In this document: in pieces, positions 44,071-56,573 of the stretch | How the letters are laid out: each line of letters opens with the position of its first letter | Position numbering within the stretch: position 1 is the first letter of the stretch | NCBI RefSeq assembly: GCF_004210375.1 | Contig: NC_134825.1 | Location: 434,001 to 498,000 of the forward strand | Length of the DNA: 64,000 nucleotides | Origin: Tachypleus tridentatus | Lineage: Eukaryota > Arthropoda > Merostomata > Xiphosura > Limulidae | Reading direction: 5' to 3' | The notes under the pieces: model-generated | Told to the model about the DNA's origin: nothing | Seen by the model: the letters and a program-made list of their open reading frames with translations, nothing else | The model's database searches: none | Made by a program: the position numbers and the translations under genes

Positions 44071-44435
44071 AATTACTGAAGTTGGGCCACATACTCTAAT
44101 GGGTCCTTCTACACAGTTTAGCATATCTTCTGTTATTTCCATATAAGTACGTTGATCACTTGACGCTGCAAGATATTGGTTGTTATTTTCTACAGTTAGA
44201 GCGAATGAATGGCTTAATGCTAATGATTAGAGTATGATTTTATATAATTTAAACATTCTATCGTTTGCTTTCAAAGGTATCTCTATGAACATTCTTTACG
44301 TATCCTTTACTGCGGCTATTTTTACATCAGCTTAACTATAATACATGTAAATCTCTTTACTATGTGTAGGAATTACAGATTGTAAGTACGGAGGTAACTC
44401 ACTTTCAACTTCGTCTAATACTTTTTATAATCTAC
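44071..44435. other. Unassigned sequence
   Basis: Between mariner relic and env-like relic; may include further decayed mariner or retroelement sequence (gaagttgggccacatact near 44079) but nothing firm. Confidence 0.4.
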
Positions 44436-44880
44436 TTAATTGAAAACTAACATTACAATACCTGCCTTATGAAGCTCAGTCTGTCTTATTCTAGTATGTA
44501 TCAAACTGTTAGTGATATTTACTAATGCTCTAGACACGCTTTTAATTTCCTGCTCATGTAATTCAAGTGTCTGGTTTAATGAATTCATTATAGTCATCTG
44601 TTCACCTATTAAATGAATCATTTCTCTGGATACCTGTTTCTGATGTTCTACTTGTTTAATTAACATAAATCATCTGTGGTTGTGGTTCAGAATAAAACTT
44701 TCAGAACATTTCCACCTGCATCTATTAAACCGTGTTTTTGTTGAGTTAAATCTGAAATCTACAAAACGTTATGTTTAATATCCTTTAATCCTAATAACAA
44801 ATCTTCTACCTCAACAAGATATCGTCTAACTAAGATCTTATACTTCTGAATTAACCCTTGCTGTAAAATCCTTACTAAAA
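44436..44880 (-). pseudogene. Env-like relic of an LTR retroelement
   Basis: Minus-strand segment with a short glycine-rich motif GLIDAGG (44711-44731), of the type found near the cleavage and fusion region of Env proteins in insect errantivirus-like and baculovirus-F-like families. After it comes an amphipathic, heptad-like stretch in an open frame 44666-44436 with two Asn-x-Thr/Ser sites. At least two in-frame stops break it, so it is inactive. In such families Env is the membrane glycoprotein. It lies only about 45 bases past the gag zinc knuckle, with no protease, RT or integrase between. Identification is by motif pattern and is less sure than the gag call. Confidence 0.6.
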
Positions 44881-44914
44881 TACAACAGTTAAAACAACTT
44901 ACAGACTCAGTTTA

Positions 44915-45080
44915 TTTTATAAAACAATTTTTTGCTATGTGGTCAACCTTACCACACTTAAAACACTGCAAGTCCTCGCACTTATTTTGTCCGTTTCGCC
45001 AGTTTACTGTTTCATATTTACTCTTACTTGTCATACTTATTACAGACAGCTTGTGTTTGTATATCTGTTGCTCTCTTGTT

Positions 45081-45120
<40 letters not shown>

Positions 45121-45130
45121 ACTGTCCCTT

Positions 45131-45172
<42 letters not shown>

Positions 45173-45690
45173 GAAATCAGCGGGGAAATCAGCGATTAAG
45201 ATTTAATCGAGGGGTATTGGATTCATTAACATCACTCCGAGCTCTATCGCTAAGCGACCTTCGCTCATACTCAGACTTTAGTGTATCTTGGATCATCATA
45301 TAATTTAGGTTCTACGTAATCTATTACCTTGCTCTTGTAGCTTATGTCCAAACACTCGAACAGACTCGCCTTTTTCTTAATTCATATTTCGTAATTACGC
45401 CATGATTGTGCTTGGCGTTTCTCGTTTACCACATTCCTCTGTTAACATACGTGTTAAAAACTGAAAAACTACAGTTTTACGCAATGCCTCAATGAAACGT
45501 TTTGCTTTTCCTGCTGTTCTTAGTCTCAAAATGTCTGATTTCTGTGCATCAGTCCAACCAGATATTCTAACAGCTTCATTTAATGCATCTACAAAACTTT
45601 CGACATCCTTGTCGAATTTACAATGAAAAAAAGGTATCGTGCCGTTAAGTGTGTAGTGCCTCACGAACCTACTTGAGTGGGTGGATCTAG
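44915..45690 (-). pseudogene. Gag relic of an LTR retroelement with CCHC zinc knuckle
   Basis: Minus strand. The open part at 45664-45395 contains IPFFHCKFDKDVESFVDALN and SDILRLRTAGKAKRFIEAL, capsid-like sequence of the kind found in Gypsy-type gag. A further piece, VFGHKLQEQ, near 45340 continues it in a broken state. A perfect zinc knuckle CFKCGKVDHIAKNC lies at 44924-44965 (C-x2-C-x4-H-x4-C). Stops and frameshifts separate these parts. Its 5' end merges with the tandem array starting at 45651. Gag packages element RNA in particles; this copy cannot. Confidence 0.85.
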
Positions 45691-47375
45691 CACAGCTTCC
45701 ACATTATCAGCATACCTTCTGGTAGTTGTAGTGCTTAGTGCCTCACGAACCTACTTGAGTGAGGGGATCTGACACAGCTTCCACATTATCATCATACCTT
45801 CTGGTAGTAGTAGTGTTTAGTGCCTCACGAACCTACTTGAGTGAGGGGATCTGACACAGCTTCCACATTATCATCATTCCTTCTGGTAGTAGTAGTGTTT
45901 AGTGCCTCACGAACCTACTTGAGTGAGTGGATCTGACACAGCTTCCACATTATCATCATACCTTCTGGTAGTAGTAGTGTTTAGTGCCTCACAAACCTAC
46001 TTGAATGAGTGGATCTGACACAGCTTCCACATTATCATCATCCCTTCTGGTAGTAGTAGTGTTTAGTGCCTCACAAACCTACTTGAATGAGTGGATCTGA
46101 CACAGCTTCCACATTACCATCATCCCTTCTGGTAGTAGTAGTGTTTAGTGCCACACGAACCTACTTGAGTGAGTGGATCTGACACAGCTTCCACATTATA
46201 ATCATCCCTTCTGGTAGTAGTAGTGTTTAGTGCCTCACAAACCTACTTGAATGAGTGGATCTGACACAGCTTCCACATTATCATCATCCCTTCTGGTAGT
46301 AGTAGTGTTTAGTGCCTCACAAACCTACTTGAATGAGTGTATCTGGCACAGCTTCCACATTATCATCAGCCCTTCTGGTAGTAGTGGTGTCTGGTGCCAC
46401 ACGAACCTACTTTAGTGAGTGGATCTGGCACAGCTTACACATATCGTCAACCCTTCTGGTAGTTGTGGTGTCTAGTGCCTTACGAACCTACCAGAGTGGG
46501 TGTATCTGGCACAGCTTCATATTATCATCAGCCCTCCTGGTAGTAGTGGTGTCTAGTGCCTTACGAACCTACCTGAGTGGGTGTATCTGACACAGCTTCC
46601 ACATATCATCAGCCCTTCTGGTAGTAGTAGTGTTTAGTGCCACACGAACCTACTTGAATGAGTGGATCTGACACAGCTTCCACATTATCATCATCCCTTC
46701 TGGTAGTAGTAGTGTTTAGTGCCACACGAACCTACTTGAGTGAGTGGATCTGACACAGCTTCCACATTATAATCATCCCTTCTGGTAGTAGTAGTGTTTA
46801 GTGCCTCACAAACCTACTTGAATGAGTGGATCTGACACAGCTTCCACATTATCATCATCCCTTCTGGTAGTAGTAGTGTTTAGTGCCTCACAAACCTACT
46901 TGAGTGAGTGGATCTGACACAGCTTCCACATTATCATCATCCCTTCTGGTAGTAGTAGTGTTTAGTGCCTCACAAACCTACTTGAATGAGTGTATCTGGC
47001 ACAGCTTCCACATTATCATCAGCCCTTCTGGTAGTAGTGGTGTCTGGTGCCACACGAACCTACTTTAGTGAGTGGCTCTGGCACAGCTTACACATATCGT
47101 CAACCCTTCTGGTAGTTGTGGTGTCTAGTGCCTTACGAACCTACCAGAGTGGGTGTATCTGGCACAGCTTCATATTATCATCAGCCCTCCTGGTAGTAGT
47201 GGTGTCTAGTGCCTTACGAACCTACCTGAGTGGGTGTATCTGACACAGCTTCCACATATCATCAGCCCTTCTGGTAGTAGTAGTGTCTAGTGCCTTACGA
47301 ACCTAGTTAAGTGGGTGGATCTGGCACAGCTTCCAGATATCATCAGCTCTTCTGGTAGTAGTGGTGTCTATGCCA
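45651..47375. repeat. ~82-bp tandem array, about 21 units, with internal 653-bp duplication
   Basis: Unit agtgcctcacgaacctactt gagtgagtggatctgacaca gcttccacattatcatcatc ccttctggtagtagtagtgt. The block at 46333-46590 recurs at 46986-47243 with only one amino-acid-changing difference in the open frame it encodes, an offset of 653 bases or eight units. The left edge is within the 5' end of the gag relic, so the array appears to have grown from gag sequence. The 85-codon frames in it are artefacts. Confidence 0.96.
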
Positions 47376-47534
47376 GCAGTAGCCACAGTTACTTATTTAA
47401 TATTATTTTCTACTTACCGTACCTATAGAACGTTAAACTAACTTCTCTACCTCAACTTCTTTCTTTACTTTAACCATCCTGTTGTTACGTACTCCAAAAG
47501 TATCCTCCAAGACTTCACCAATCACGTAACGCTG

Positions 47535-47746
47535 AGGAGGCAGGCCGAGTGGTTGGTTTAGCTTAGGTGTTGGAACTTCGACTGACAGTACGTGTTGTTA
47601 CACGACTTATTTATTTTTAAGTGAGGATGTAGATGATACTAACTCGAGACTAACTGCCTTACCTCTAGTCTTACACTGCAAAATTATGGACGGGTAGCGC
47701 AGATAGTCCACCTTTGGCTTTGCGCGAAATTCAAACCGAACCACGT
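47535..47746 (+). mobile_element. SINE family A, diverged
   Basis: ggaggcaggccgagtggttg at the head, then tgccttacctctagtcttac, actgcaaaattatggacggg and ggctttgcgcgaaattcaaa in the family order. An internal part of the head and body has been replaced or lost. Confidence 0.75.
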
Positions 47747-48157
47747 CGATAGAACATCAGAATTAGTTATCATAAAATGGTTAATAAAGATAAATTATTG
47801 TTAATCAAGAGCTTAAAACCATTGATGTTGAATATAAGTACAGTTTTCAAAGGTATTAAAGATATACCGCTGATGTATTTTCAAGGTAACTGATGGGTGA
47901 ATAATCTTCCAAAACTGATATTTCTCAAATACAGTTGACGAACTAACCGATAGATTGGACTCGATATTTATTTTTAGTATTTTAAACGATTTATCTACTG
48001 AGTATTTAAAAAAGATAAATTAATAGCGGAAACACTAAATATTTTAAAATCCTATATCCATACAGGATTTTACAACTAAAACACAATTTATAGATACATA
48101 ACATTGAGGAGAAAGCTGTCCAATGACTTTGTACTTTGTCATCGAATATCCAGTATG
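47747..48157. other. Unassigned AT-rich sequence
   Basis: Nothing supported. Confidence 0.5.
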
Positions 48158-48225
48158 TTATCTCAGTAGGTAAACCACTTGACCATTGTAGAGGGTATCC
48201 AGGGTTCGATACCAACCTTACTAGT
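48158..48225 (+). other. tRNA-like segment with A and B boxes
   Basis: tatctcagtaggtaaaccac resembles an A-box arm and gggttcgatacc a B box, 40 bases apart, but no matching acceptor stem is found. Probably the head of another SINE or a tRNA relic. Confidence 0.45.
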
Positions 48226-49048
48226 AAGTGATGTAGGGGTGAAGTTTGTAGAGCATCTGCATAACGTACGACAGATAATGTTACATAAAAATAAAATTAC
48301 CACACCAAGAAGCTTTATTCCAATGAGAGGACAATACTTTATTTTAGTAACACACATACTAAAACATATAAAATCTTAAATTCATTTGAAAAATGAAACT
48401 TTAATAAAATTCTGTACTTCTTCAGACAGAACAGTGTAAAAATAATACATATAGTGTCTTCTTCACAGAGAATGATCAAGTACGTGTTGATATACCAGGA
48501 AGCTACGGAGGGAAAGAAAATACAGCAATACATTACTTCTAATTGTACTACAGTTGGTCAGCTGCATAAATGATACACGTAAAGCAATGTTTCTAGTATT
48601 GTATTTTTATATTGTACTGATTTCTGATTTGAGTAGCAATAAAGATATGGTGAATAATGGGATATTTTTAATTTTATATTATTGGACTAAGTGAGAAATA
48701 AAAACCAGTATAAATAAAGAGAGCCAACACAATCATAATAAACAAATTTTATCATGAACCACAGAAGTATTTCATAAAATGGATCACAACAAAACCGTAT
48801 AGAATGTGACGACGAAAAACACCTTAAATTGTAAATATTCAGTTCAGTTCAAACAACACTTTAAACCCTTTGTTGTTTATTACCAAGGCTACACCTGTAT
48901 AAAAATATGTAAAAATAAAAGCAGGTCAAACGATCCATTTAAAAATGTTAAATATAAGGTGAAAGAAGAATTATCAGCCCATAACAGATAAATATATTTA
49001 TATGTAACATATATATACTAAAATGCTTTCGACATTATATACTCGGTC
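48226..49048. other. Unassigned AT-rich sequence
   Basis: About 820 bases; short open frames on both strands overlap and none is convincing. Confidence 0.5.
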
Positions 49049-49150
49049 ACCTCTAATGGCACAGTGGTACATCTACGAATTTATAACGCTAGAAACCGAG
49101 TTTCGATACCCGTGGTGCCCATGTAATTTTGTGTTTAATTCTAAACAAAC
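49049..49150 (+). mobile_element. SINE family B
   Basis: cacctctaatggcacagtgg, cgctagaaaccgagtttcga, tacccgtggtgcccatg and a tail gtgtttaattctaaacaaac match family B, with an intact-looking B box (gtttcgatacc). Confidence 0.8.
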
Positions 49151-50106
49151 GGTGTTTTTTAAGTAGCCAGCCCCTATATTATATATGAAGAGAAGTAGTA
49201 AATAAATCAATACACATAATATCAAATTTTATTGTACACATGGTAGAATAATTACTTTAAAATACACGAAGAAATATTTATAGTGACATTTTAGTCTTAC
49301 ATGTTTTATTTGAAATACTGCTGTCGTACTTGTAAAATGTTATACTCACGTAGTGGAGGTTGTGTCTTGTATATAGTTTTACTTTACTATACATACATAA
49401 TGTCGTTACACGGCAGCTATTAATGTTCAATATATTCTCAAACAAATCTCCATCTGCAGTTTAACATTTTATATTTCAAACAAATGCGATCAAATAGTTA
49501 AGAGAACAGTAAATCATCACGAACCGTATCAACTAGGTATTAGTTATGTTTATTATCATTACAATGTATAAAGTTTGTTACCTTACCCAGTAATCCTTTG
49601 CTCATAATCCAGTATACAAAATAAGCCAAAAAATAAGATAAGTGAAAACTGAGAATTTAAAAATCTGCAAATAGGCGCCATAAAAGAATTAGGAAAGAAA
49701 GTTCATTTTGAAAACACCAAATATAATTAAAGGTAAAAACGTGGAACCAAAATAAGGGTTTCTAGTTTCAGTAAATAATGTTTACAGTATCTCCAATCCG
49801 GTTTCCTTGTTTTGTTTACAATCCATATTTACATATTTTTAAATTCTTATTTTTATATTTATTTTGTCTTAACAAGTACAGCAAACAATATAGTTTATTT
49901 GCCACAAAAGACAGTCGTTTTCACTGGAGAGTTCTGTTTGAAGTTCTTGTGAATGTGAAGTAAGATTGGCTGTATTGAGATACTCTTCAGTTTGTTACTA
50001 TTGTGTTCCTGACAGTAAATATCACGTTGTTCAGCCACCTTGATAATGTAAAACTTGTCCAGAGTGACTATCACTTCCCATATGTTTATTTATTTGTGGA
50101 TGTTCA
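49151..50106. other. Unassigned AT-rich sequence
   Basis: Nearly 1 kb; a 61-codon frame at 49778-49963 is not distinctive. No feature supported. Confidence 0.5.
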
Positions 50107-50226
50107 GCCGTCCCTAATTTTGAAGTTAATACACTACAAATGAGGCAGCTTGTAAACATCATCCTCCGTGAACTCTTGGACTACTTTTTACCATGGAATA
50201 TAAAGATAAAAAAGTCACAATATAAT
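50107..50226 (-). mobile_element. SINE family A fragment, strongly diverged
   Basis: Plus-strand agccgtccctaattttgaag, aatgaggcagcttgtaaaca and gaactcttggactacttttt correspond to the reversed family A body. Confidence 0.6.
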
Positions 50227-50501
50227 GTTTAGGGACAACAAGGGACTTGTGCAAAGCACTAAATAAATATAAATTAAACTATTTAAAAAGTAGCTTTTGT
50301 AAGATAAATATTAATTTTAAAGATAAACATATGTATATATACACTTTTTGTAAATGTAACCAAGGAAACCGGAACTAGATCGTTTGTTCATCCTTTCACA
50401 AACCACTGAAAAAACCCAACGAAAATGCAGTTTACTTCATGGGAAGAAGTCAAGAAATCAGAGGAAAGGCCTGTAAGAATGTTCTTTTGAAACGTGAACA
50501 T

Positions 50502-50777
50502 GCCCAGCATGACCAAGTGGCAAGGGCGGTCGACTCGTAATCTGAGGGATGCGGGTTCGAGTCTCCGTCGAGCCAAACATGGTTGTCCTTTCAGCTGTGG
50601 GAGAGTTACAATGTGATGGTCATTCCCACTATTTCTTGGTAAAAGAGTAGCCAATAGTCGGCGGTGGGTGGTGATGATTACCTGCCTTCCCTCTTGTTTT
50701 ACACTGCTAAATTAGGAACAACTAGCGCAGATAGCCCTCGTGTAGCTTTGCGCGAAATTCAAAACAAACAATAACAA
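50502..50777 (+). mobile_element. SINE family A, full length, moderately diverged
   Basis: Head gcccagcatgaccaagtggc, ctgagggatgcgggttcgag (B box), body gtcggcggtgggtggtgatg, tail gcgcgaaattcaaaacaaac. No clear target duplication seen. Confidence 0.92.
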
Positions 50778-51675
50778 TGAAATATATCGAAACAAACATA
50801 CCGCTGTACTGCTGGGGTCTCACTGACTGGTTAATACATCAGATACCTTTTAACGTATTAACTATATTGCTAGTGTTTGGCGAGAGGCCTCTTTAACGCC
50901 TGAGATGACATATGTAATGTGACTAACATATAATATATTCTCGTTTGTTTACAATTATGCATTCTTATAATTACCATAACATGAAAAGTATCTAAATGTT
51001 AATATACTAATGGAAATAACCAGTCTCAAGATACAAGAAATTATATGACTGATTTCCCAGTTTTGTTAAACTGAAATAAGTTTTACAGAACTTAAAATTC
51101 ATTATTTTAACTTGCTATTTTTATTTTTCATGTAAAATTTTGTTCTATTGTTACTGTGTCCACTACAATATAAACATTGATGTCTAGAGATAAAGGTTGT
51201 CAAACAGCATGCTAACAAGTGTTTGTGTTTATTATATATTTGTATATCAGTTCCAAGAAAACACTATTTTAGTTTCACAAAAGTTAACACTTTACAAAAC
51301 TATTATAAATATCTACCATTTTTTAAAACAAAATGTATAAACTATTAAACTTTCTATATAAAACCTTATATTTTTATAAATATTTTAATTCCAGTAAACG
51401 TTTATTTTGTCGTGTTTCCAACTTTAAGGTAACAGAGTATCTGTTCCCATAAAGATGATACAAGTTGAAATATCCTGCAATAACATAAAATTAATTACTA
51501 AACCAATCACGGTTCTTAACTGTCTGTGATTTTTATGATTAGTCAGTAAGAATAACGTTATACAAACAATGTATTTTATTGACTGATTCACTGTGATAGT
51601 TACCTGCCCCTAATATTGTTGTATATGTATTTTTTACCATTCAACACAATGGAAACCAAACAATACATGAAGTAA
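50778..51675. other. Unassigned AT-rich sequence
   Basis: About 900 bases, no supported feature. Confidence 0.5.
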
Positions 51676-51880
51676 ATTATATATGTAAAAACAGCTGGTT
51701 TGTGTTGATAAAATATTTATGTATAGGAGCGAAGAACTTTTCGACCTTCTTCGGTCATCGTCAGATTGACAAAGAAAGAAAGAGGTAACTGGCCAAGAGC
51801 TGACCATATGTTTAAAGGGGGGTTGTGTAACTGAGAACAGGAATATATATGGCGTGCTTGATGTTTGATTATATTTATTA
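51676..51880 (+). mobile_element. Penelope-like terminal fragment
   Basis: tatgtaaaaacagctggttt, tgataaaatatttatgtata, ttttcgaccttcttcggtca and aaagaggtaactggccaaga match the copy at 61249 in order; the first blocks also match 9397. Confidence 0.65.
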
Positions 51881-52839
51881 ATAAACACAACTTGATATGG
51901 TGAGTGAAAACATTCACATTAATAAACAATTAACATGAGACTAACATGTATACACTTCCTTCTAGATGCCGTAAACATGTTAAAAAAAGACAGATGACAC
52001 AAACTAACATTAAGTCTTTTTCCATAATATGATTCGTTAGAGACTGATAAAAGACGCGAGAATCCAAGACATACAGTTAACTCTGAGTTGGTCATCGCTG
52101 TTAAAAAGATAAAGTGATTTGATAATTTTATAACAAAGAGGAAGAACTGTAAACATGTTTATTTGGTTATAAACCGACAGATTTATATACCAGATTGTTT
52201 TATATACCAGTTGAGATGATTGTTTACCATATTTCTTTTCAGAAGTTTTAGATCTGGCTAATAAATAATAATACGTTTCTAAACATTTGAACACAGTGAT
52301 AAATTCATCGAAATACATTACATTGTACTTGTTTCTCTGACTAATCAGCCTAATTGTATGATTTGATTGAAATAAAGTGTAATATCTAATGTATTTATTA
52401 AGTCTCTGTTTGTCTTCCTTTATTTATCAATCAAATTTTAAGACATAAAATGCTTATAAAAGACATAAACGGATTTCTTGTATTCGAACTCTACCATTCC
52501 TGTTTTGAAGGCGTTAAAAAGTGACTACCCACTTTAGTCTGTCGCTTCAAGAATTAGGGACGACTAAAGAAGACATCTGTTGAAGAAACTCAGAAACAAA
52601 CCACCTGTTTATAACCCATGATGTATTCAGAGTAGAAAATTTGAAAGTTTCTGGTTATGCTTTGCTTTGTTTGATGGATTTAAAGCAAAACAAAAACAAA
52701 TGTTCAAAAATGATTCATTGGTAAAAGGTTATTTCGCAATCAATAAACATGTGTTTAATATTATTTGTAACGTAACCACTTCGAGATTAATAAAACAATA
52801 ACGGTAACCCCATCTATGTTTTATTATTTAAATTAGAGC
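51881..52839. other. Unassigned AT-rich sequence
   Basis: About 950 bases. A faint SINE-like string (aagaattagggacgactaaa near 52550) is too short to call. Confidence 0.45.
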
Positions 52840-53115
52840 TAATGTGACTGTTGTAAGACCACGATGAGAATCAGTGGAACTAGGGTTGATTATATTATTT
52901 ATGCCAGTATAATTGGTGTGAGACGATTTGGGTGTCAGAATGACAGTTGATGAACGATTATATTCGTCAGTGTGACTGATTTGATTATTTTTATGGGTGA
53001 GAGTGGCTAGTGTGAGACCGTTATGAATGTCAACATTACTGAGACTGTTATAGATGTCACTGTGACTGGCTTGAGTCTATATGTAGGTGTCAGAGTAACA
53101 TGTATGAGATCATTA
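52840..53115. repeat. Degenerate repeat-like tract
   Basis: Recurring gtgtgagac, gttatgaatgtca and gtcactgtgactg strings at irregular 40-60 base spacing suggest a decayed minisatellite. Related strings recur near 54850-54900. Confidence 0.35.
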
Positions 53116-54115
53116 TAAAGGTTATGCACGTGACTTCATGCACCTGGTCGGCTTTGTTTATTCCGCTATATTGGACCTAATAATAAAAAAAACAGAAACC
53201 CTATTTTCAGTTAAATACTTAGAAATGAATCGTGTAATAATACTAGTTGGTTGAAAAAATACAGGGTTGACCTTTGGTTATCTTTGTTGGTGTCTCCATG
53301 TAGAATAATGTGGCTGCAGCACGTGAGTAACACCATCATATTCCTGTTATGCACGTGCTACGTACAGTCAAGTCCTGACCCTCTAGTTGAACTACAACCC
53401 ATACAAACGACTGTAGGACAGTGGTTGTGACTGACGTAGTTACAAACATATTCTTAACGTATTTAAAGTGTTTTCTTTCGGAGAATGAAATTATCATGAA
53501 TATTGGGCTATCTCCTGCGTCTTCCGAGAGAATCGAATCACTGATTTTAGAGATGTACATCTGAATATGCATCACTGTTTTATCGGAGTACATCACGAAT
53601 ATTAATATTATAATCACAAATGCTTCAAAAACAGACATTTTGTGATACAGACCCAACCAAGCTCAACTAAAACAATACTCTATTCCAACCATATGTTATG
53701 ATTACATATATAGGGTAGCATGTGAAATACACCCTTAATATATAAACTTTTGTTTATATGTGAACTTCTGGTAAGTTAATCACCGTGTTGGTCCTAATGT
53801 TTTTTACTATTTTATTGTCAAACAGGATTAGTAGTTCACCAATATGAAGATAGAACTTTTGTAAGTTTTGAGTCATTTTAACAAATTAATAACACATATA
53901 TCATCAACACATTATATTATCTCAGAAACTGTAAGTATATTTAGCAGCCTGAAGGTGGTGCTTGTTTTACGCGAAATGTGAATATTTGGATCAAATCACA
54001 CATTAAAAACTTTACTAGTATATGGTCTGTAAATCAAAAATGTGTACATGTAGCGTATTGTTACAATATAAGCGTTGTATAGATAAACAATTAGATCTAG
54101 ATTCCAGGGCTAACG
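53116..54115. other. Unassigned sequence
   Basis: Contains a 106-codon minus-strand frame (53656 to 53336), the longest non-repeat frame here without a recognised origin. It starts with a hydrophobic stretch (FEAFVIIILIFVMY) but has no supporting splice, promoter or similarity evidence. Confidence 0.4.
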
Positions 54116-54387
54116 TCCCGGTATAGCCGGGTGGTTAGGGTACTCGACTTGTAATCTGAAGAAAACGGGTCGAATCCCTGTCACAACAAGCATGCTCGCG
54201 TTTTCAGTCGAGGTGGCGTTATAAAATGAGTGAATCCCAGTACTCGTTGATAAAAATAGTAGCCCAAGAGTTGGCGGTGGGTAATGATGACCAGCTGCCT
54301 TCTTCGTTTCTTAAACTACTCAATTAGGGACGGCTAGCTCAGATAGTCTTTGTGTAGCTTTGCGACAAATTTCAAAAACAAACAATA
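54116..54387 (+). mobile_element. SINE family A (gtatagccgggtgg subtype), full length
   Basis: tcccggtatagccgggtggt, cttgtaatctgaagaaaacg, gggtcgaatccctgtcacaa, body agagttggcggtgggtaatg and tail tttgcgacaaatttcaaaaa. Clear full-length order with moderate divergence. Confidence 0.92.
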
Positions 54388-55041
54388 TAGGTCTAATACA
54401 AAAAATGTGGTAAACGTTATCGAACAACCTGACAAACAAGCTGATTCTCTTTAGGTAAAGAAAGATATCACCCATCAGCACACATGAAATACTGCTAAGT
54501 AAGTGAAGGTGATTATATAGAACACATCTGGGTCCAGTTTAACAATTTTTATACCAGTTCTTTACTTTCGACTACCTCACCAAAATGAACGAGTCTGACA
54601 CTGTACATTCAGCCTATGTAACTGTGTCTCTGTGAACGGCAGCTAAGTCTGTGGTTATTGTTGCAAGTTTGAAATAGGAGTTCGTCATAGACATTCCAAA
54701 TTACTAACATTTTACCTTATGTAAATCATCAGTCAAAACTGTAAACACAAAGTTTTCCTGTATGTAATGAACGTTACAGAAACTCGTCATATTTACACAC
54801 AAAATATCAGACAGTAAAACTAGCTCCGCTTTCAGTTACCTCTACAAGTGTCACTGTGACTTCTGAGACATCAACATGGGTGTCACTGTGACTGAAGCGA
54901 AGCTGTTATTGGTGTTAGTATCGTAAAATGGTAGTAATAAAGTAGCTTATATTAAACACCCACTTTAACGAAACTATATCAAAATAAAGTCGAATATATC
55001 CCTTACATAATAAATTATATCAGTGATATTATGTTAATTGG
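54388..55041. other. Unassigned sequence
   Basis: About 650 bases; no supported feature apart from weak gtcactgtgact strings. Confidence 0.5.
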
Positions 55042-55256
55042 TTTGGTGTAGCTTGAACTTTGTTCAAAGCCTCATGAGAGTTATCTCCGCTAGCCGTTCC
55101 TAATTTAGCAGTGAAAGGCCGCCAACTCTTCACCTGGTCTTTAGTCATGAAGACTGAGATTGATCGTCACTTGGCTGAAAGGACAAGCATGTTTGGTGGG
55201 ACAGGGATTCGAACCCGTCACCCTCACATTGGGACTACTCATCTGGTCATACAGGA
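55042..55256 (-). mobile_element. SINE family A with internal deletion
   Basis: Plus-strand gagttatctccgctagccgt, tttagcagtgaaaggccgcc, ggacaagcatgtttggtggg and gattcgaacccgtcaccctc are the reversed tail, body and head. The segment between cagtg and ccgccaactc is shortened. Confidence 0.88.
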
Positions 55257-56573
55257 CTAATATAGTGTTAATGAAGGTATACCAATAATATAGTGTTAGT
55301 GAAAGTTGTTGAAAATGTTGATGTGTGTTGCCTTGTTTCTTAATTCAAGTTTAAGGACTATCTCCATCTTGAAAAGTCCTTCATGTGAACACAGCTTCAC
55401 AATCCATGTACATGATTATTTTTCATGATCATCACATACTTTTCCAAATGTGACAAAGTATTAGTGACATCCAACTACATACTAAATTACAAATAATGTT
55501 GTTACTGTACCACTGGAACCTTATATTCAAGATGTTGATTTGGTTATTCAACATTATTTTAATATAACATTCTGAACCCTGTGCATCCTACTAAAAAATA
55601 TAAAATGTATTAAATCATCATACATGAACAATTTTAATATTTCAGTAAATATAGAAATGTTTTCTTGATCAGTTTCTGTTAAATAATAATTTAGTTTTGA
55701 ATGAATCAGGTAGGATCGAACATGTTATGAAGATTTAAAAACTTGTTTGTTAGAATCTTTTAAACAAGCCTATCTAATAATAGTAGAACTATACAAATAT
55801 ACGATAAAATGTAAATTAGTTAGTACTTTGTATTTTCAGTATGTAGTTGTATTAAAATTAACAAATGTAAAGAAATTCCTCATATTGGTTAAGAACCGTT
55901 GTAATGAAAATATATCAGACAAACTGTCTGTTCACTGTTTAAATAATTCAGTCTAAAATTGTTGTTTTTTTATAATTATATTTATACAGCACACCTACAG
56001 TTTTGATCAAATATTATTGCAAAAACATATACATGATTTCAATTATTCGTATCAATAAATAATCTGAACATGTGGATATAGTCTCTTTGAATCTCTTCTC
56101 AATAACATGTTTCAACAATATCCTTACCATAATTGATGTTTTGGACTACATAGAATCAGATATTACTGTTATTTCATTTGAATGTGTCATTATATCTGCG
56201 ATCTGCCTTTTCAGGTTAAACACTCTGATTAGTTATGATGGTAAATATTTTGTATAAAGAAAGTCAAATAATTCTACTTTTGAACTTACAAACAGAAGGA
56301 CCAGAAAATACGTTTATTTATGGTTATTTATATATACACTAGATTACACACATAAAATTTGAATACAGTTTTGGTAATGTCGATTTTTAGCTTTGCTTGA
56401 CATATGTAGTGTCTATATTTTTTAAAAAAGTTATTGTACGTTGATTGTGAATTTATGAAAACTTAATATTTCTCATACACCGTAAATATATTTCCGATAG
56501 ATACCACTTCTCATAAGATGGCTTTACTGTTTAGTTTCTGTTACCACTAGTTCCACCTACCCAAGGTTTCAAC
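55257..56573. other. Unassigned AT-rich sequence
   Basis: About 1.3 kb, very AT-rich, no supported gene or repeat. Confidence 0.5.

Noticed and set aside
45028-45303. Plus-strand 91-codon frame with a signal-peptide-like start
   Set aside because: It is antisense to the gag relic, whose minus-strand zinc knuckle and capsid-like motifs explain the region.
46333-47243. Two near-identical 85-codon frames
   Set aside because: They are a duplicated block of the 82-bp array, not paralogous genes.
52520-52610. Further SINE family A copy
   Set aside because: Only a short string (aattagggacgac) resembles the family; not enough to separate from chance.
53336-53656. Minus-strand 106-codon frame with hydrophobic N-terminus as a secreted or membrane protein
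   Set aside because: No similarity, no promoter or splice evidence; a frame of this length is expected occasionally in 60 kb.
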